From NCBI RefSeq assembly GCF_000245735.1, contig NZ_AHTH01000038.1:1-48232 (forward strand): DNA of 48,232 bases, read 5' to 3'. The notes below the pieces were generated by a model, which worked only from the letters and a program-made list of their open reading frames with translations, was not told the DNA's origin and ran no database searches. Both the position numbers and the translations under genes were made by a program. This DNA comes from Alishewanella jeotgali KCTC 22429. GTDB lineage: Bacteria > Pseudomonadota > Gammaproteobacteria > Enterobacterales > Alteromonadaceae. Shown piece after piece: positions 33,177 through 43,476 of the stretch (within the stretch, counting starts at the first letter, position 1; each line of letters opens with the position of its first letter).

Positions 33177-34685
33177 ATGAAAATCAACAAAAGCCTGCTG
33201 CGTAAGTCCCATTTTCTGGGCACTAAAATAAGAAATTTGCGTAAACGCAATAACTTAACTATTGAAGATCTGTCGACCCGCTGTGTGCGGCTGAATCCGG
33301 AAGCGGCGCCCTCGGTGTCTTATTTATCGATGATTGAGCGCGGTAAGCGGGTGCCGGCCGTCGAAATGTTGGAAGTCATTGCGCAGGTGTTTCAAAAAGA
33401 GCTGGACTGGTTTTTGGATGGCGAAGCGGAGGAGCAGGATCTGGTGCTACCGAAGCAAAGCAAGGGTGGCTTAAATGGTATGCCGTTGGAGCCAGGCTTT
33501 TTGTTTAGCGGCGATATCCTGCAAATTGCGATCCCAGAGTTGTTGTCGCAAACCGGCACCAGTGGCCGGCAGTTTGCTCAGCTATTAATTCGCGCCCATC
33601 AGGAGCATCATCAGAATCATTTTCCTGAGTTGGAGCGGGCAGCCGAGGAGGTTGGTTTAAAGCGGTTGCCGCTATCGGTTGACGAATTGCTGGCCATCGT
33701 CAAACAACTGGGACTGAGTATTCACTGGTTTGATGAAGCGCCGCGCGAGTTAATCGACGAATTGGGCGTCCGCTCGAATAATATTCAAACCTCGTTTTTT
33801 GTGCCACCGCAGAGTTTGCATTTGCACCGCGTCTTGCAGCAATGGCCAACCCGCCTGAAATATGAATTGGCGGTACATATCGGCCATGCAGTACTGCATA
33901 ACAAAGACGGCGTGAAAAGCTCCATGGCAGTCGGCGGGGCGCATGACGATGTGTTCGCTGACAGCAGTAGCATGGCACCGCAGGACATTTTGCATGCCTG
34001 GCGCGACTTTGAGTCGAGCTTTTTTGCCGGTGCGCTGCTGTGCCCGAAACAGCCATTCCGGCAGTTGCTGGAGCGGCGTGGCTACGAAATTGCCAGTCAC
34101 TTGCAGGCTGAAGTGTCGGCTTCGGTGGCGATGCGGCGGATGACGGCAGTATCACCCTATCCGCACTGGCACTATTTTGATGCGTACAGCCCCGGTAAAT
34201 TAAAGGCAGTGTATCGCGGTAATGGTATCCCGCTGCCCTGGGGCAATATGCGACAAGTCCAGGACCCGTGCCAACACTGGGCGGTATTCCGGATGTTTGA
34301 GGTAAAAGAATCGGGCAGTGCGGCGCAACTATCTTTACTGGATGTGCAGGGACAACCGAGAATTTATTGCTGTGAGTCGACCAAGGTCAAAGATTTGGCC
34401 GGTAATGACCATGTATTATGTGCTGGTATTGATTTGAATCCGGCTTTGGCGGCTCAGGGGCTGGATGCTGATGCGCTGGCGCAGGAGATGAAGGCACGTT
34501 GTATCAGTTACGGTGGCGCTGCTACTGTGCCGCAAAATATTCAAACCACCTTGAAGCGGGTGGCCAATATTCTGAATATCAACTGGGTTAGCCGTAGCAT
34601 GAATAAACCCGCACAACTGATTTGCGCCCGGGGCGGCAGCTGCCCGCGCTCGCCCAGTTGTTATCAATGCGAGGTTGCCACTTAA
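33177..34685 (+). CDS. XRE-type regulator with DUF3612 domain
   Basis: A 502-residue regulator. Residues 14-72 are a Cro/CI helix-turn-helix (LGTKIRNLRKRNNLTIEDLSTRC, then SYLSMIERGKRVPAVEMLEVIAQVF). The rest is a long effector region similar to short-chain-fatty-acyl regulators (ScfR/RamB class, DUF3612 in this group), ending in a cysteine-rich CARGGSCPRSPSCYQC that could bind a metal. Known relatives respond to acyl-CoA metabolism and control propionate or glyoxylate genes. It lies divergent from a 165-residue protein and shares a promoter region full of palindromes. No ribosome-binding site is obvious before the ATG. Confidence 0.8.
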   Translation: MKINKSLLRKSHFLGTKIRNLRKRNNLTIEDLSTRCVRLNPEAAPSVSYLSMIERGKRVPAVEMLEVIAQVFQKELDWFLDGEAEEQDLVLPKQSKGGLNGMPLEPGFLFSGDILQIAIPELLSQTGTSGRQFAQLLIRAHQEHHQNHFPELERAAEEVGLKRLPLSVDELLAIVKQLGLSIHWFDEAPRELIDELGVRSNNIQTSFFVPPQSLHLHRVLQQWPTRLKYELAVHIGHAVLHNKDGVKSSMAVGGAHDDVFADSSSMAPQDILHAWRDFESSFFAGALLCPKQPFRQLLERRGYEIASHLQAEVSASVAMRRMTAVSPYPHWHYFDAYSPGKLKAVYRGNGIPLPWGNMRQVQDPCQHWAVFRMFEVKESGSAAQLSLLDVQGQPRIYCCESTKVKDLAGNDHVLCAGIDLNPALAAQGLDADALAQEMKARCISYGGAATVPQNIQTTLKRVANILNINWVSRSMNKPAQLICARGGSCPRSPSCYQCEVAT

Positions 34686-34705
34686 CACAGCGCGTAGGAG
34701 ATATG

Positions 34706-35797
34706 ATGACCGAGAAAGTCCAGGCTGAGACGACAGCAGAGGATCCGCAAACTGAACGGGTGACACAAAGGCTTAGCGCCAGTCAGCAGGCCAAGGCAGT
34801 GGCGCTTGAAGACATTATTGCCGCCCGTGCGGCTGGCGATTTGCACCAGTTATCCGAGCATTTACTGGCGATGTTGGAAGGCTTGTCACCGGATGATCTG
34901 ACACAACTGAGTAAGGCGTTACTTAAGGGCGAATCGGCGCAGTCAGAAAAACGCCGTCTGAAAGCCGACCAGCAATTGGCCGCTGACTGGCGCAGTGGCG
35001 GCTATCCTTACCAAAACCGCTTAAGTCGCAAAAGCTACGAACAACAGAAATATCAGCTGCAAGTCGAACTGTTAAAGTTACAGCACTGGGTTAAAGCCAG
35101 CGGCCAGCGCCTGGTGATCCTGTTTGAGGGGCGGGATGCGGCAGGCAAAGGCGGTACCATCAAGCGCTTTATGGAGCATCTGAATCCGCGTGGCGCCCGT
35201 GTGGTCGCGCTCGAGAAACCGACCACGGTTGAGCAGGGGCAGTGGTATTTTCAGCGTTATGTGGCACAGCTACCCACCCGGGGGGAAATCGTGTTATTTG
35301 ACCGCTCCTGGTACAACAGAGCGGGTGTTGAGCGGGTAATGGGTTTTTGCAGTGATGAGGAGTATCAGGAATTTATGCTGCAAGCGCCAGACTTTGAGCG
35401 CCAACTGGTGCGTAGCGGCATTCATCTGATTAAGCTCTGGTTTTCCGTCAGTCGCGACGAGCAGCGGCGCCGCTTTACCGAGCGAGAAGCCCATCCGTTA
35501 AAGCAGTGGAAGTTAAGCCCCATCGATCTGGCATCGCTGGATAAATGGGATCACTATACTCAGGCCAAAGAAGCGATGTTTGCTGCAACGGATACCAGCT
35601 ATGCGCCCTGGACGGTGATTAAATCCGATTGTAAAAAACGTGCCCGCCTTAATGCGATGCGTTACGTGTTGCAGCGCCTGCCATACGAGAACAAAGATGC
35701 GGCGGCGATAGGGCTCCCCGATCCGCTGTTGGTGGGGCGGGCTAATGTCATTTTTGAGCAGGGCGAACATGGTTTTGCGTTGGAAAGCAGCAGTTAA
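34706..35797 (+). CDS. ppk2: polyphosphate kinase 2 (PPK2)
   Basis: From the ATG at 34706 (TAGGAG five bases upstream; an ATG three bases earlier is too near) this is a 363-residue PPK2. Walker A appears as FEGRDAAGKGGTIKR, Walker B as IVLFDRSWYNRAGVERVMGF, and the lid-region motif as RRFTEREAHPLKQWKLSPID. These define the single-domain class that uses polyphosphate to phosphorylate nucleoside diphosphates or monophosphates. The N-terminal 100 residues are a charged helical extension. It follows the DUF3612 regulator by 20 bases on the same strand, and the two may be cotranscribed. Confidence 0.93.
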   Translation: MTEKVQAETTAEDPQTERVTQRLSASQQAKAVALEDIIAARAAGDLHQLSEHLLAMLEGLSPDDLTQLSKALLKGESAQSEKRRLKADQQLAADWRSGGYPYQNRLSRKSYEQQKYQLQVELLKLQHWVKASGQRLVILFEGRDAAGKGGTIKRFMEHLNPRGARVVALEKPTTVEQGQWYFQRYVAQLPTRGEIVLFDRSWYNRAGVERVMGFCSDEEYQEFMLQAPDFERQLVRSGIHLIKLWFSVSRDEQRRRFTEREAHPLKQWKLSPIDLASLDKWDHYTQAKEAMFAATDTSYAPWTVIKSDCKKRARLNAMRYVLQRLPYENKDAAAIGLPDPLLVGRANVIFEQGEHGFALESSS

Positions 35798-35910
35798 GGC
35801 CTTTCTCATACTTTGTTACAACTTTATGCCTGGCACAAATTGGCAAGGCCAGACAGAGGGCGTAAGATGAGATGTTCACTCTTTTTTCCCGCGTATAACA
35901 GGATATAACA

Positions 35911-37989
35911 ATGAAAAAAATCACCTTAGTGGCCAGTGCGGTAGCCCTGGCTCTTGGCCTGAGTGCCTGTGGTAAGCAAAATGCCCCCGAGCAAAGTGCG
36001 GCGGCCAAACCTGCAGTTACCCAGCAACAGGCTGCCCTGGTATCAGGTATTGATACCCAGTACTTTGACTCAAGCGTGGCCTTTGGTCAGGATTTTTTCC
36101 TGGCGGTAAATGGCAAATGGCTGGCTGAAACTGAAATTCCTGCTGACAAAGCCACCTATGGCTCTTTCCATATTCTGGCTGACCAATCGCAGCAGGCGGT
36201 AAAAGCCATTATTGAAGAAGTCTCTGCCCGGACTGATTTAGCCGCCGGTTCGGACGAACAAAAGCTGGGACACTTCTATAACAGCTTTATGGACCAGTCT
36301 GTTATCGAAGAGCTGGGTTTAAGCCCGCTGCAGCCGCAGCTGGATGCGATTAAAGCGCTAAGTGACAAGGCACAGCTACCCGCAATATTTGCCCGCTTAC
36401 AACGTGATGGCATTGCGATTCCATTTAGCTGGTTTGTTAATAACGATGCGAAAAACTCTACCCAGTATGCGGTGTATTTAAATCAGGGTGGCCTGGGGTT
36501 ACCAGATCGCGATTACTACTTTAAAGATGATGAAGCCTCACTGAAAATTATCAGTGAATATAAAGCCTATCTGAGCGATATGTTCGCGCTGGCAGGCCAT
36601 AGCGATGCGGCTGCCGCAGCGGAGCGGGTGTATCAGCTGGAAAAAGCGCTGGCAGAACATCACTGGACCCGTCTCGATAGCCGTAATGCCGATAAGACCT
36701 ACAATAAACTCAGCAGCACAGAGCTGAATAATAGCCTGGGCGCCTTTGATTGGGCTGCCTATGCTGAGGGCGTAAAGCTGGCTCAGGTCAGCGATATTAT
36801 TGTGCGTCAGCCAAGTTATTTTGCTGGCTTAGGCCAGGTGATTGCCGGCAGCGATCTGCAAAGCTGGCAGGACTACCTGACCATTAAAACCGTTAATAGC
36901 TACGCCGATAAGCTGAACAGTGCCTTTGCTGACCGTCGTTTTGCGTTCTATGGCACCACCTTAAGCGGTATCCAGGAGCAACAACCACGTTGGAAGCGCG
37001 CTGTCGATGCTGCCGATCAGGTGCTGGGCGAGCTGACGGGTAAGCTGTATGTCGAGCGTCATTTCAGTCCGGCGGCGAAAGCACGGATGGAAGAGTTGGT
37101 CGCTAACCTGATTAAAGCCTATGAGGTGTCGATCAAAGAGCTGGAGTGGATGAGCGAAGACACCAAGGTCGCGGCTTTGGAAAAACTGAGCAAATTTACG
37201 CCGAAAATTGGTTATCCGAACAAGTGGAAAGATTACTCCGCGCTGGAGATCAAAGCCAATGATCTGGTCGGTAACTTTATCCGTGCCAGTCACTGGGGCT
37301 ATGATGAGATGGTGAGCAAGTTGGGCAAGCCAATCGATAAAGACGAATGGTTTATGACACCGCAAACGGTCAACGCTTACTACAACCCGGTGAATAACGA
37401 AATCGTGTTCCCGGCCGCCATTTTGCAGCCACCGTTCTTTAATATGGCAGCCGATGATGCCGTAAACTACGGCGGTATCGGTGCAGTAATTGGCCATGAA
37501 ATCGGCCATGGCTTTGACGATCAGGGTGCTAAATACGACGGTGACGGTAACCTGCGTAACTGGTGGACCGAGCAGGATAAAGCTCAGTTCCAGGCCCGCG
37601 GTGCCAAGCTGATTGGTCAGTATAATCGCTTTGAGCCGCTGCCGGGTGTTAATGTGAACGGTGCAGTGGCACTGGGTGAGAATATCGGTGACCTCGGCGG
37701 TATGACGGTAGCCCTGAAAGCCTATCAGTTATCACTAAATGGTCAGCAAGCACCGGTGATGGATGGCTTTACCGGTGAACAACGCTTCTTTATCAGCTGG
37801 GCCCAAATCTGGCGCACCAAGTTCCGTGAAGAAGCGCTGCGTCGCCAGTTGAGCACAGGCCCGCACTCGCCAGCCCATTATCGGGTAATTGGTGTGCTGC
37901 CAAATATGCCGGAGTTTTATACCGCCTTTGATATTAAAGAAGGTGATGCGATGTATTTACCGGTCGAGCAGCGCGTTAAGATCTGGTAA
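35911..37989 (+). CDS. M13-family metallopeptidase (lipoprotein)
   Basis: A 692-residue zinc endopeptidase of the neprilysin/PepO family. The signal peptide ends in a lipobox (LSAC, Cys20), so the enzyme is lipid-anchored in the envelope. The zinc site is HEIGH at residues 529-533, with the third ligand in GENIGD (Glu590). The family's NAYY motif (VNAYYNPVNNEIVFPA) precedes it, and the C-terminal HSPAHYRVIG is conserved. It is full length. It probably cleaves oligopeptides in the periplasm. A single gene with its own downstream terminator. Confidence 0.95.
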   Translation: MKKITLVASAVALALGLSACGKQNAPEQSAAAKPAVTQQQAALVSGIDTQYFDSSVAFGQDFFLAVNGKWLAETEIPADKATYGSFHILADQSQQAVKAIIEEVSARTDLAAGSDEQKLGHFYNSFMDQSVIEELGLSPLQPQLDAIKALSDKAQLPAIFARLQRDGIAIPFSWFVNNDAKNSTQYAVYLNQGGLGLPDRDYYFKDDEASLKIISEYKAYLSDMFALAGHSDAAAAAERVYQLEKALAEHHWTRLDSRNADKTYNKLSSTELNNSLGAFDWAAYAEGVKLAQVSDIIVRQPSYFAGLGQVIAGSDLQSWQDYLTIKTVNSYADKLNSAFADRRFAFYGTTLSGIQEQQPRWKRAVDAADQVLGELTGKLYVERHFSPAAKARMEELVANLIKAYEVSIKELEWMSEDTKVAALEKLSKFTPKIGYPNKWKDYSALEIKANDLVGNFIRASHWGYDEMVSKLGKPIDKDEWFMTPQTVNAYYNPVNNEIVFPAAILQPPFFNMAADDAVNYGGIGAVIGHEIGHGFDDQGAKYDGDGNLRNWWTEQDKAQFQARGAKLIGQYNRFEPLPGVNVNGAVALGENIGDLGGMTVALKAYQLSLNGQQAPVMDGFTGEQRFFISWAQIWRTKFREEALRRQLSTGPHSPAHYRVIGVLPNMPEFYTAFDIKEGDAMYLPVEQRVKIW

Positions 37990-38014
37990 TCCATAGCGCG
38001 CTGTCACTATAATC

Positions 38015-38062
38015 AAGCCGTGGTTACCTTGTTTGGAAATCGCAAGGTGCCACGGCTTTTTG
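38015..38062 (+). terminator. intrinsic terminator of the M13 peptidase gene
   Basis: AAGCCGTGG (38015-38023) pairs with CCACGGCTT (38050-38058). An inner CCTTG/CAAGG stem extends it, and TTTT follows. Confidence 0.7.
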
Positions 38063-38258
38063 CTGCCTTGGTCAGACCACTATAAATTAAAATTACCTGC
38101 CTGACGCTTTGTATTCAGCAAATTTATAACCATTATAAGTGTGTGTGCATTAGTGTTAATATGCTTTTGCTCTGATCTTTCTTATAATTGAGCCCATTCA
38201 TTCACCGGAATGACGTTGCAGTGACCAGACTGCAAGCAACGACCAAGAGGACATAACT

Positions 38259-40856
38259 GTGTTACAAGAATATCGTGAACACGTGGCGGAACGCGCCGCC
38301 CAGGGTATCCCGGCTAAGCCCTTAAATGCTGAGCAAGTTGCTGCCTTAGTTGAATTATTAAAGAACCCGCCAAAAGGCGAGGAAGAAGTTATTTTAGATT
38401 TGCTGGTCAACCGGGTACCACCTGGTGTTGACGAAGCCGCTTATGTTAAAGCCGGCTTCCTGGCTGCTGTCGCCAAAGGCGAAGCCAAAAGTCCACTAAT
38501 CAGCGCCGAGCGTGCCGTTGAGCTGTTGGGTACCATGATGGGTGGTTACAATATTGAGCCACTGATCAGCCTGCTGGATGATGCCAAGCTGGCGCCAGTT
38601 GCCGCCAAAGCCCTGTCACATACCTTACTGATTTTCGATGCTTTCCACGATGTCACTGAAAAAGCTGAAGCGGGTAATCAGTATGCCAAGCAAGTACTGC
38701 AAAGCTGGGCTGACGCCGAATGGTTTGAAGCCAAGCCAGAGCTGGCGAAGAAAATTACCGTTACCGTGTTTAAAGTTGCCGGTGAAACCAACACCGACGA
38801 TTTATCACCAGCACCGGATGCTTGGTCACGCCCGGACATCCCACTGCATGCGTTAGCCATGCTAAAAAACAGCCGCGAAGGTATCGAACCGGATCAGCCT
38901 GGTACTGTTGGCCCGATCAAGCAGCTGGAAAAACTGAAAGAAAAAGGTTTCCCACTGGCTTATGTCGGTGACGTAGTGGGTACCGGTTCATCACGTAAAT
39001 CAGCGACGAACTCAGTGCTGTGGTTTATGGGTGACGATATTCCATACGTACCGAACAAGCGCGGTGGCGGCTTTGTGTTAGGCGGCAAGATTGCGCCGAT
39101 TTTCTTCAATACCATGGAAGACTCAGGTGCACTGCCAATTGAAGTTGATGTCAGCAAGCTCGAGATGGGCGATGTGATCGACATTCTGCCGTACGAAGGC
39201 AAAATCGTGCGTCATGGTAGCGGCGAAGTGCTGGCTGAATTTAGCCTGGCAACTGACGTGTTAATTGATGAAGTGCGTGCCGGTGGCCGTATTCCACTGA
39301 TTATCGGCCGTGGTTTAACTGACCGTGCCCGGGAGTTCTTAGGTTTAGCTGCTTCTGATAAATTCCGTCGCCCACAAGCCAAAGCAGACTCAGGCAAAGG
39401 CTTTACGCTGGCACAGAAAATGGTGGGTAAGGCGTGTGGCGTGAAAGGTGTGCGTCCTGGTACTTACTGTGAGCCGAAGATGACGACAGTGGGTTCGCAA
39501 GACACCACTGGTCCCATGACCCGTGACGAGTTAAAAGACTTAGCCTGTTTAGGTTTCTCTGCCGATCTGACGATGCAGTCGTTCTGTCACACTGCCGCTT
39601 ATCCGAAGCCGGTCGACGTTGATACGCATCATACTCTGCCAGACTTTATTATGAACCGTGGCGGTGTCTCACTGCGTCCGGGCGATGGTATTATCCACAG
39701 CTGGTTAAACCGTATGTTGCTGCCAGATACCGTGGGTACCGGTGGTGACTCACATACCCGTTTCCCAATTGGTATTTCATTCCCGGCTGGTTCTGGTTTA
39801 GTGGCGTTTGCCGCAGCAACTGGTGTGATGCCACTGGATATGCCTGAGTCGGTACTGGTGCGCTTTAAAGGTGAAATGCAGCCTGGTATTACGCTGCGCG
39901 ACTTAGTGCACGCCATTCCTTATGTTGCCATTCAGAAAGGTTTGCTGACTGTTGATAAGAAAGGTAAGAAAAACATCTTCTCTGGCCGCATTCTGGAAAT
40001 CGAAGGTTTACCGAATCTGACCGTAGAGCAGGCGTTTGAATTATCTGATGCCTCTGCGGAGCGTTCAGCAGCCGGTTGTACCATCAAGCTGTCAAAAGAG
40101 TCGATTGCCGAATATCTGGAATCGAATATCGTGATGCTGAAGTGGATGATCGCGGAAGGTTACGGTGATGTGCGTACTATCGAGCGCCGGATCAATGCGA
40201 TGCAGGCCTGGCTGAAAGATCCACAGCTGATGGAAGCCGATGCCGATGCCGAATACACTGAAGTGATCGAAATCGATCTGGCCGACATTAAAGAGCCGGT
40301 GCTGTGTGCACCAAATGATCCGGATGATGCCCGTTTACTGTCTGAAGTTGCCGGCGACAAGATTGATGAAGTGTTTATCGGTTCTTGTATGACTAACATT
40401 GGCCACTTCCGTGCTGCCGGTAAGTTACTGGATAAGTTCAAAGGCCAGTTACCAACCCGGTTATGGATCGCGCCACCGACTAAGATGGACCAGGCCCAGC
40501 TGACCGAAGAAGGTTACTACGGTATTTATGGCAAAGTGGGTGCCCGCACCGAGATGCCAGGCTGTTCACTCTGTATGGGTAACCAGGCACGCGTAGCTGA
40601 GAAGTCAACGGTGGTGTCTACTTCTACCCGTAACTTCCCGAACCGTTTAGGTCAAGGTGCTAACGTATATCTGGCGTCTGCTGAGCTGGCTGCGGTATCT
40701 TCAATTATCGGAAGATTACCGACAGTGGCAGAATATATGGAATATGCGAAACAAATCGATGCTACGGCAGCCGATACCTATCGCTACCTGAACTTCCATA
40801 AGATGCCGCAGTACACCAAAAAAGCGGATAATGTAATTATCCAGCAAGCGGTGTAA
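38259..40856 (+). CDS. acnB: aconitate hydratase B
   Basis: An 865-residue TCA-cycle enzyme isomerising citrate to isocitrate through a [4Fe-4S] cluster. The domain order is that of AcnB: HEAT-like domain (residues 1-160), swivel domain (about 165-370, [18 protein letters not shown]) and the three catalytic domains. The cluster cysteines are visible in [15 protein letters not shown] and [11 protein letters not shown]. The start is GTG with AAGAGG upstream. AcnB can switch to an mRNA-binding form when the cluster is lost. The following yacL gene keeps the order known from Escherichia coli. Confidence 0.97.
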   Translation: MLQEYREHVAERAAQGIPAKPLNAEQVAALVELLKNPPKGEEEVILDLLVNRVPPGVDEAAYVKAGFLAAVAKGEAKSPLISAERAVELLGTMMGGYNIEPLISLLDDAKLAPVAAKALSHTLLIFDAFHDVTEKAEAGNQYAKQVLQSWADAEWFEAKPELAKKITVTVFKVAGETNTDDLSPAPDAWSRPDIPLHALAMLKNSREGIEPDQPGTVGPIKQLEKLKEKGFPLAYVGDVVGTGSSRKSATNSVLWFMGDDIPYVPNKRGGGFVLGGKIAPIFFNTMEDSGALPIEVDVSKLEMGDVIDILPYEGKIVRHGSGEVLAEFSLATDVLIDEVRAGGRIPLIIGRGLTDRAREFLGLAASDKFRRPQAKADSGKGFTLAQKMVGKACGVKGVRPGTYCEPKMTTVGSQDTTGPMTRDELKDLACLGFSADLTMQSFCHTAAYPKPVDVDTHHTLPDFIMNRGGVSLRPGDGIIHSWLNRMLLPDTVGTGGDSHTRFPIGISFPAGSGLVAFAAATGVMPLDMPESVLVRFKGEMQPGITLRDLVHAIPYVAIQKGLLTVDKKGKKNIFSGRILEIEGLPNLTVEQAFELSDASAERSAAGCTIKLSKESIAEYLESNIVMLKWMIAEGYGDVRTIERRINAMQAWLKDPQLMEADADAEYTEVIEIDLADIKEPVLCAPNDPDDARLLSEVAGDKIDEVFIGSCMTNIGHFRAAGKLLDKFKGQLPTRLWIAPPTKMDQAQLTEEGYYGIYGKVGARTEMPGCSLCMGNQARVAEKSTVVSTSTRNFPNRLGQGANVYLASAELAAVSSIIGRLPTVAEYMEYAKQIDATAADTYRYLNFHKMPQYTKKADNVIIQQAV

Positions 40857-40872
40857 GCACTTAGTAACGACT

Positions 40873-40901
40873 AACAACGCCTGCCTTGTGCAGGCGTTGT
40901 T
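40873..40901 (+). terminator. intrinsic terminator of acnB
   Basis: AACAACGCCTGC (40873-40884) and GCAGGCGTTGTT (40890-40901) form a perfect 12-bp stem around CTTGT, followed by ATTTCT. Confidence 0.75.
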
Positions 40902-40938
40902 ATTTCTGCAGCCGCAATAAAGCAAACAGTTGGCAAAG

Positions 40939-41328
40939 ATGGAATACGACTTTATCTATGATCGCGACAGCCGGCGCTACCGGCTTAAACTCGCCACTGA
41001 ACAAGCGGCGCTGCAGCAATTTCTGCTGGATGAGTTTGCGCACCGCGCCAGTGCTTACCAGCCACTGCTAAGCCAGCTACAGGCACTCAAGCCTTATCAG
41101 GACTGGCAGTATCAGGGGCGTGAATTTAGCTTACTGGTGCAGCAGCAGGAAGTGCGGGTTTGCCATAATAGTCTGTTGGCAACGGAGAGCGGTGAGTTGG
41201 CCGTACAATCACTGCCGGAGGAGCTGGACGACGATTTACAGCTGGATGAAAGCGGGCTTTGCAGCGAATGCGGGCTGGCAGACTTGTTACTGTTGCTACA
41301 AGCCTGGCAGGAATTTCTGCCGGCATAA
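40939..41328 (+). CDS. yacL: YacL family protein (UPF0231)
   Basis: From the ATG at 40939 a 129-residue protein with the YacL pattern: MEYDFIYDRDSRRYRLKL at the start, EFSLLVQQQEVRV in the middle and DESGLCSECGLADLLLLLQAW near the C-terminus. The function is unknown. It follows acnB as in enterobacteria, which supports the identity. A TTG three codons upstream is a less likely start. The downstream terminator is also discussed as a possible NtrC site. Confidence 0.85.
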   Translation: MEYDFIYDRDSRRYRLKLATEQAALQQFLLDEFAHRASAYQPLLSQLQALKPYQDWQYQGREFSLLVQQQEVRVCHNSLLATESGELAVQSLPEELDDDLQLDESGLCSECGLADLLLLLQAWQEFLPA

Positions 41329-41403
41329 GCAGCTACATAACGTCATGCCGATACGATGCTTTTCAGATCGCTGATACGGGTACTGGCTTGCACTCTGGCA
41401 GGG

Positions 41404-41433
41404 AAAAACGCACTAAACTGGTGCGTTTTTTTT
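41404..41433 (+). terminator. intrinsic terminator of yacL
   Basis: AAAAACGCAC (41404-41413) and GTGCGTTTTT (41421-41430) pair around TAAACTG, with further T residues after the stem. Confidence 0.85.
41409..41425. promoter_or_regulatory. NtrC-site-like sequence in the yacL terminator
   Basis: CGCACTAAACTGGTGCG fits the NtrC pattern GCAC-Y-N5-R-GTGC. It lies roughly 95-100 bases upstream of the expected glnK transcription start, a distance typical for enhancer binding. Confidence 0.45.
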
Positions 41434-41486
41434 CGCCAACTGTAAGCCATAAAGCTTAAGTGTATGTTTTATATCAAATAAAAATC

Positions 41487-41503
41487 TTGGCACAAGGTTT
41501 TCT
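41487..41503 (+). promoter_or_regulatory. sigma54-like promoter of glnK-amtB
   Basis: TTGGCAC-N5-TTTCT resembles the -24/-12 consensus TTGGCAC-N5-TTGCA. The GG at -24 is perfect; the -12 GC is replaced by TC. It is about 47 bases before the glnK start, as expected for a nitrogen-controlled operon. Confidence 0.5.
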
Positions 41504-41531
41504 TATCTTTTTAAGCGAACAGCATAATTAG

Positions 41532-41888
<357 letters not shown>

Positions 41889-41899
41889 GGAGCCTTGCC

Positions 41900-43168
41900 A
41901 TGCAAGAACAAATTTATCATTTACAGTTTGCAATGGACACCTTCTACTTCCTGATCTGTGGGGTGCTGGTGATGTGGATGGCGGCAGGCTTTTCGATGCT
42001 GGAAGCCGGTCTGGTGCGGGCCAAGAATACCACCGAGATTCTGACCAAGAATATCGCGCTGTACTCGATTGCCTGCATTATGTATTTAATCTGTGGCTAC
42101 TACTTTATGTACGATGGCGGCATTTTCCTGCAAGGTATTGCTGAAATTGACGTTGATGCCACTTTAGCCTCCTTTGCGGAGCAAAATGAGTTTACCGGTG
42201 ATGCTGTCTATTCCGGTGCGTCAGACTTTTTCTTCCAGGTCGTTTTCGTGGCAACTGCCATGTCGATTGTCTCTGGTGCCGTGGCCGAGCGGATGAAGTT
42301 GTGGGCCTTTTTAGCCTTTGCCGTGGTCATGACCGGTTTTATCTATCCGATGCAAGGTAGCTGGACCTGGGGTGGCAAAGAAGTATTTGGCTTATATAAC
42401 TTAGGCGATTTAGGTTTCTCGGACTTTGCCGGCTCAGGCATAGTACATATGGCGGGTGCCGCTGCTGCGTTAGCCGGGGTGTTACTGTTAGGTGCCCGGA
42501 AAGGTAAATACAGTAAAGATGGTAAAATTAATGCGATTCCAGGCGCTAATATGCCATTGGCGGCGCTGGGTACGCTGATCCTGTGGATGGGCTGGTTTGG
42601 CTTTAACGGTGGTTCAGTATTAAAACTGGGTGATATTGCCAATGCGCACAGTGTCGCCGTGGTGTTTCTGAATACTAACGCTGCTGCCGCCTCGGGTGTG
42701 GTCGCCGCCCTGATTACCTCGGTGATCCTGTTCCGTAAAGCTGACCTGACCATGGCGCTAAACGGCGCCCTGGCGGGATTGGTGGCGATTACTGCTGAAC
42801 CTTCGACGCCGACACCATTACAAGCCGCGATCTTCGGTGCGATAGCCGGTGTGTTAGTGGTCGCCTCTATTCTGGCGCTGGATAAAATTAAAATCGATGA
42901 CCCTGTTGGTGCGATTTCTGTGCACGGCGTAGTCGGCTTATATGGTTTGTTATTAGTGCCCATCACTAATGCTGATAGCAGCTTTAGTGGCCAGATCATA
43001 GGTGCCCTGACCATCTTCGGTTGGGTATTTGCCACCAGTCTATTGGTGTGGTTCGTACTGAAGTTAGTCATCGGCATCCGGGTTAGCGAAGAAGCCGAAT
43101 ACGAGGGTGTTGACAGTTCAGAGTGTGGTATTGAGGCCTATCCTGAATTCGTCGCCTCGGTAAAGTAA
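41900..43168 (+). CDS. amtB: ammonium transporter
   Basis: A 422-residue inner-membrane channel of the Amt/MEP/Rh family with 11 predicted helices. Family landmarks are MVWMAAGFSMLEAGLVRAKNT-like sequence near the N-terminus (VMWMAAGFSMLEAGLVR), DFAGSGIVHMAGAAAALAG (first pore histidine region) and VGAISVHGVVGLYGLL (second histidine). There is no cleavable signal of the longer AmtB type. It is the second gene of the glnK-amtB operon, translated from a GGAG site. Convergence with the CsrB-like RNA gene lies beyond its 3' end. Confidence 0.96.
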   Translation: MQEQIYHLQFAMDTFYFLICGVLVMWMAAGFSMLEAGLVRAKNTTEILTKNIALYSIACIMYLICGYYFMYDGGIFLQGIAEIDVDATLASFAEQNEFTGDAVYSGASDFFFQVVFVATAMSIVSGAVAERMKLWAFLAFAVVMTGFIYPMQGSWTWGGKEVFGLYNLGDLGFSDFAGSGIVHMAGAAAALAGVLLLGARKGKYSKDGKINAIPGANMPLAALGTLILWMGWFGFNGGSVLKLGDIANAHSVAVVFLNTNAAAASGVVAALITSVILFRKADLTMALNGALAGLVAITAEPSTPTPLQAAIFGAIAGVLVVASILALDKIKIDDPVGAISVHGVVGLYGLLLVPITNADSSFSGQIIGALTIFGWVFATSLLVWFVLKLVIGIRVSEEAEYEGVDSSECGIEAYPEFVASVK

Positions 43169-43171
43169 GCA

Positions 43172-43330
43172 GCCCGCAGCGTGCAGGTGGCACGTTGCGG
43201 GAGCCTGTGGCTGAGCCTGTGTTAGCACCGCTAACCGGGAGCACCCACTAGACTTGTCCCACCTAAACACGTCTATCCTTGTCCTTTGTCTGAATTTGAC
43301 GCCCCGTGGTGAAAACCGCGGGGTTTTTTT
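43172..43330 (+). other. structured 3' region of amtB with terminator
   Basis: CCCGCAGCGTGC (43175-43186, approximate) pairs with GCACGTTGCGGG just after the amtB stop, a 12-bp stem with one G-T pair. About 100 bases later CCCCGTGGT (43302-43310) pairs with ACCGCGGGG (43315-43323) around a GAAA tetraloop, followed by seven T residues. The latter is a strong intrinsic terminator on the plus strand. The stretch between might be a long 3' UTR or a separate small RNA. Confidence 0.6.
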
Positions 43331-43476
43331 ATCTGTCAGCGGAACTGTTGCGCCAGGCACGGGTGTGCAAAGGCAGGAGAAAATAAGGCGGCCAGAAAGG
43401 TAGCTGGTATTAGCTGAAAAAAATATTAGCGTGTATTTGGGGTAAAAAAGCTGGGGCGAAAAAAGTGAGGTAGTAT

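Noticed and set aside
33700..34155. Antisense frames within the DUF3612 regulator
   Set aside because: They overlap the effector domain of a clear regulator and have no family features.
36961..37509. Long open frame antisense to the M13 peptidase
   Set aside because: The sense frame carries the HEIGH zinc site; the antisense frame has no domain.
42343..43077. Long open frame antisense to amtB
   Set aside because: Shadow of a strongly biased membrane-protein gene; the sense frame is a clear ammonium transporter.
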